Below, piece by piece: positions 51,259 through 53,616 of a stretch of DNA of 53,616 nt. The notes beneath the pieces are model-generated. The model made no database searches and was not told where the DNA came from. It saw only the letters and a list, made by a program, of their open reading frames with translations. This DNA is from UBA3775 sp964584255 (GTDB taxonomy: Bacteria; Bacillota; Clostridia; Lachnospirales; Lachnospiraceae). The DNA lies in NCBI GenBank assembly GCA_964584255.1, contig CAZOZM010000012.1, positions 1-53,616 on the forward strand. The letters are read 5' to 3'. The stretch's first letter is position 1. Every line of letters begins with the position of its first letter. The position numbers and the translations under genes were made by a program.

Positions 51259-52200
51259 CTAATTCTGTTTGTCTTGTCTGTTTTTTCTTTCATATAGTAC
51301 AATTCCAAGAATCACACTTGCAACCAGCATGATTACGGCAACAATCTGTGATACCGCTATCCCCGTTCCCCAGAGAAAAAGCTGATCCGATCTTATTCCT
51401 TCTATAAAGAATCGGATTATTCCATACCCTCCGACATAAGTCAGAAACAACTGTCCGTCAAATTTCTTTCTCTTTGTTATACAGAGAATAAATATTAAAA
51501 GACAAAGATTAAGGAAAGATTCGTAAAAGAATGTCGGATGAACACTTATATATGTTGCACCGTCCATAACAATAGCATTATTTCTTATTTCAAGAATTCT
51601 CTCCAGAGCAACTTCTTTACCTTCATAAGCACTTCTCAGAGCTGCCTCGGAAGTTGCCGGATCAAAAAATCTTGATGTATTTCTTACATCAACAAGCATT
51701 CTGAACACTCCGTCGGAATAAGAACCAAATGCCTCTCTGTTAAAAAAGTTTCCCCATCTTCCTATTATCTGTCCGGTCAGTAATCCCACACATGCCGTAT
51801 CTGCAAACAGCCAAAAGTTCTGCTTTTTTATTTTCGTAAAAACGGCACACGTTGCAATTCCTCCAATTACTCCGCCGTAAATTGCAAGCCCTCCGGTACG
51901 GAGATTAAATACTGACAGAGGGTTATCCGCAAAATTTTCCCAGTAAAAAATCACATAGTACAATCTTGCGCAAATTACAGATATAATAATTGCAATTATT
52001 GCGAAATCAAGATAAATTTCCGGATTCTGTCCGGTCCTTTTTGCCTGAAATTCAGCAACGAGATAACCGCATATCATTCCAAAAGCAATACATATGCCGT
52101 AGTATGCAATGTCAAATCCCAAAATACTTATTGAATCTCCGACATTTTTCAGGCTGATACCTATTCCGGGAAAATAAATTCCGGTATTCAATAAAACCAT
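51259..52200 (-). CDS. lgt: Prolipoprotein diacylglyceryl transferase
   Basis: The 313-residue membrane enzyme transfers diacylglycerol from phosphatidylglycerol to the lipobox Cys of prelipoproteins. The start MVLLNTGIYFPG is chosen because GGAG lies 6 nt upstream and because a longer form would run into ychF. Seven membrane helices are visible. Lgt motifs include GGLAIYGGVIGG and the signature GQIIGRWGNFFNREAFG with the essential Arg/Asn. A roughly 50-residue insertion after the signature (MLVDVRNTSRFFDP...) is external. It follows ychF by 22 bp. Confidence 0.96.
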   Translation of the reverse strand: MVLLNTGIYFPGIGISLKNVGDSISILGFDIAYYGICIAFGMICGYLVAEFQAKRTGQNPEIYLDFAIIAIIISVICARLYYVIFYWENFADNPLSVFNLRTGGLAIYGGVIGGIATCAVFTKIKKQNFWLFADTACVGLLTGQIIGRWGNFFNREAFGSYSDGVFRMLVDVRNTSRFFDPATSEAALRSAYEGKEVALERILEIRNNAIVMDGATYISVHPTFFYESFLNLCLLIFILCITKRKKFDGQLFLTYVGGYGIIRFFIEGIRSDQLFLWGTGIAVSQIVAVIMLVASVILGIVLYERKNRQDKQN

Positions 52201-52222
52201 GTCCGACTCCATCCCTGCATGT

Positions 52223-53320
52223 CTACACATTAAATCTGAAAAGAACAACATCTCCGTCAAGCACAACATAATCCTTACCTTCAGAACGGACAAGTCCCTT
52301 TTCCTTCGCTGCGTTAAATCCTCCGCAGGCTACAAGATTATCATAACTTACTATTTCGGCACGGATAAATCCTCTTTCAAAATCACTGTGAATTTTACCT
52401 GCTGCCTGTGGTGCTTTTGTACCTCTGGTGATTGTCCAGGCCTTTGTTTCCTTAGGGCCTGCCGTAAGATAACTTATAAGACCGAGAAGTGAATAACTTG
52501 CTTTTACAAGTTTGTCAAGACCCGACTCGCTTACGCCCAATTCCTCGAGGAACATTGTCTTTTCCTCTTCATCCAATTCGGCAATTTCAGCTTCAATTTC
52601 TGCACTGATTACAAAAGCTTCCGCACCGTCATTCTTTGCATATTCCCTTACCTTTGCAACATGTGCATTTCCCGCACCGTCATCTGCAAGATCATCTTCC
52701 TTGACATTTGCCGCAAAAATAACTTTTTTAGATGTAAGAAGTCCATATGTTTTCAGGAGTTCTTCCTCTTCTTCATCTTCCGCCTCATAACTCTTAGCCT
52801 GCTTTCCATCCTCAAGCAAAGCCTTAAGCTTCATACAGAGAGCATACTCCTTTGCCAATGATTTATCATTTGCCTTGCCTTTGCTTACTCTTGCAATTCT
52901 TCTCTCAATCATTTCAAGATCCGAGAATACTAGTTCAAGTGTGATTGTTTCTATATCTCTTACAGGATCTATTGAGCCGTCAACATGTACAATGTTAGGG
53001 TCATCGAAACATCTTACCACATGAACTATGGCATCACATTCCCTGATATGAGACAGGAACTGATTTCCAAGTCCCTCACCCTTACTTGCACCTTTAACAA
53101 GTCCGGCAATATCTACAAATTCAATTACCGCCGGTACGATTTTTTCAGAATCATACATTTTTCCAAGTACGTTCAACCTCTCATCCGGTACTGCAACGAC
53201 ACCGACATTCGGATCGATTGTGCAGAAAGGATAGTTTGCCATTTCTGCTCCTGCCTTTGTAAGTGAATTAAATAATGTGCTTTTTCCCACATTAGGAAGT
53301 CCCACGATTCCGAGCTTCAT
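52223..53320 (-). CDS. ychF: Ribosome-associated ATPase/GTPase YchF
   Basis: The 365-residue Obg-like P-loop protein has G1 GLPNVGKSTLFNSLTKAGAE, G3 DIAGLVKGASKGEGLGNQFLSHIREC, a coiled-coil insertion (about 130-190) and a C-terminal TGS domain (about 280-363; TRGTKAPQAAGKIHSDFERGFIRAEIVSYDNL). YchF (OLA1) prefers ATP over GTP and binds ribosomes; its role in stress and translation quality is only partly known. The length is normal and the ATG is preceded by AGGAGAAAG. Confidence 0.97.
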   Translation of the reverse strand: MKLGIVGLPNVGKSTLFNSLTKAGAEMANYPFCTIDPNVGVVAVPDERLNVLGKMYDSEKIVPAVIEFVDIAGLVKGASKGEGLGNQFLSHIRECDAIVHVVRCFDDPNIVHVDGSIDPVRDIETITLELVFSDLEMIERRIARVSKGKANDKSLAKEYALCMKLKALLEDGKQAKSYEAEDEEEEELLKTYGLLTSKKVIFAANVKEDDLADDGAGNAHVAKVREYAKNDGAEAFVISAEIEAEIAELDEEEKTMFLEELGVSESGLDKLVKASYSLLGLISYLTAGPKETKAWTITRGTKAPQAAGKIHSDFERGFIRAEIVSYDNLVACGGFNAAKEKGLVRSEGKDYVVLDGDVVLFRFNV

Positions 53321-53616
53321 GATTTCTTTCTCCTATCTAAAAACCCTTACTCTTACGGACTTTACAGGATTTTGATGTTTGGTTACATACAATTTTTCGA
53401 CATCACTTTATGAATCCCATTTAAATCATCCGCAATAGGATTTGTTTCTTTTGTTTTTCTTTTTCGGCATGAATATATATGTTCATACCTATTTTTATAC
53501 CGGAATGTCCAATAGTAACACACTTAATTGTTTCGTCAGTATTCAACACACCGCAAATATATTACTATAAAATATTTTAATTGGTTTTTGACCGCCTTAA
53601 AACCCTTTATTTATGC
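53321..53616. other. Intergenic end of the window
   Basis: No gene is seen. It presumably contains the ychF promoter, but no convincing -35/-10 pair stands out. An imperfect 24-nt inverted repeat (53466-53489, GGCATGAATATA with TATGTTCATACC) followed by TATTTTTAT may be a weak terminator for a plus-strand transcript or an operator. Confidence 0.4.

Noticed and set aside
1..53616. CRISPR array or prophage
   Set aside because: No regularly spaced direct repeats and no phage structural or integrase genes were seen.

Overview
The window looks like a chromosomal segment of a low-GC Gram-positive anaerobe in the Clostridia, most probably a member of the Lachnospiraceae. The evidence is the roughly 40% GC content, strong Shine-Dalgarno sites, short sigma-A type promoters, many intrinsic terminators, a HrcA/CIRCE-controlled clpB and a Firmicutes-type dcw cluster. 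I recognised no prophage and no CRISPR array. The only sign of mobility is a possible insertion-sequence end at the extreme left edge.

Left part (1-13 kb): a MepA-like MATE exporter sits behind a structured leader with its own terminator, a candidate guanidine-IV type riboswitch. It is divergent from an FAD-dependent oxidoreductase. A metal-binding HMA protein, an ABC ATPase and an FtsX-type permease form an operon under a promoter overlapped by GTTAG repeats. Next come a 153-residue unknown protein, a roughly 145-nt multi-hairpin RNA closed by a perfect 16-bp inverted repeat, and a stand-alone reverse transcriptase (YSDD). This reverse transcriptase/RNA locus is the best candidate for an undescribed system. 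DUF1846, an NSS transporter, tRNA-Gln(CUG), greA and lysS follow.

Middle part (13-40 kb): a small Cys-rich amphipathic membrane protein is followed by a minus-strand cell-envelope operon, ftsE-ftsX-M23 peptidase-ctpA-hom. A CdaR-type regulator and an MsmK/UgpC sugar-ABC ATPase lie upstream of it. Then come an SDR enzyme, a GH26 mannanase-like lipoprotein and clpB. A signalling operon contains a hybrid histidine kinase with Hpt, a DegV protein, a REC-GGDEF protein and ThrH. A formate/nitrite channel with a second MATE protein follows, then threonine dehydratase and glmS. Hom, ThrH and IlvA all touch threonine metabolism but lie in separate units.

Right part (40-53.6 kb): the dcw division cluster reads mraZ-rsmH-ftsL-pbp-pbp-murD-ftsW-ftsQ-ftsZ, all on the minus strand, with lgt and ychF upstream. 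The mraZ promoter carries five GTGG/GTGT boxes spaced 10-11 bp apart, which fits MraZ autoregulation. mraY, murE, murF, murG and murC are not in the cluster. The second of the two tandem transpeptidases has KTA in place of the usual KTG box.

All gene names rest on reading motifs by eye. No database search or folding program was available.
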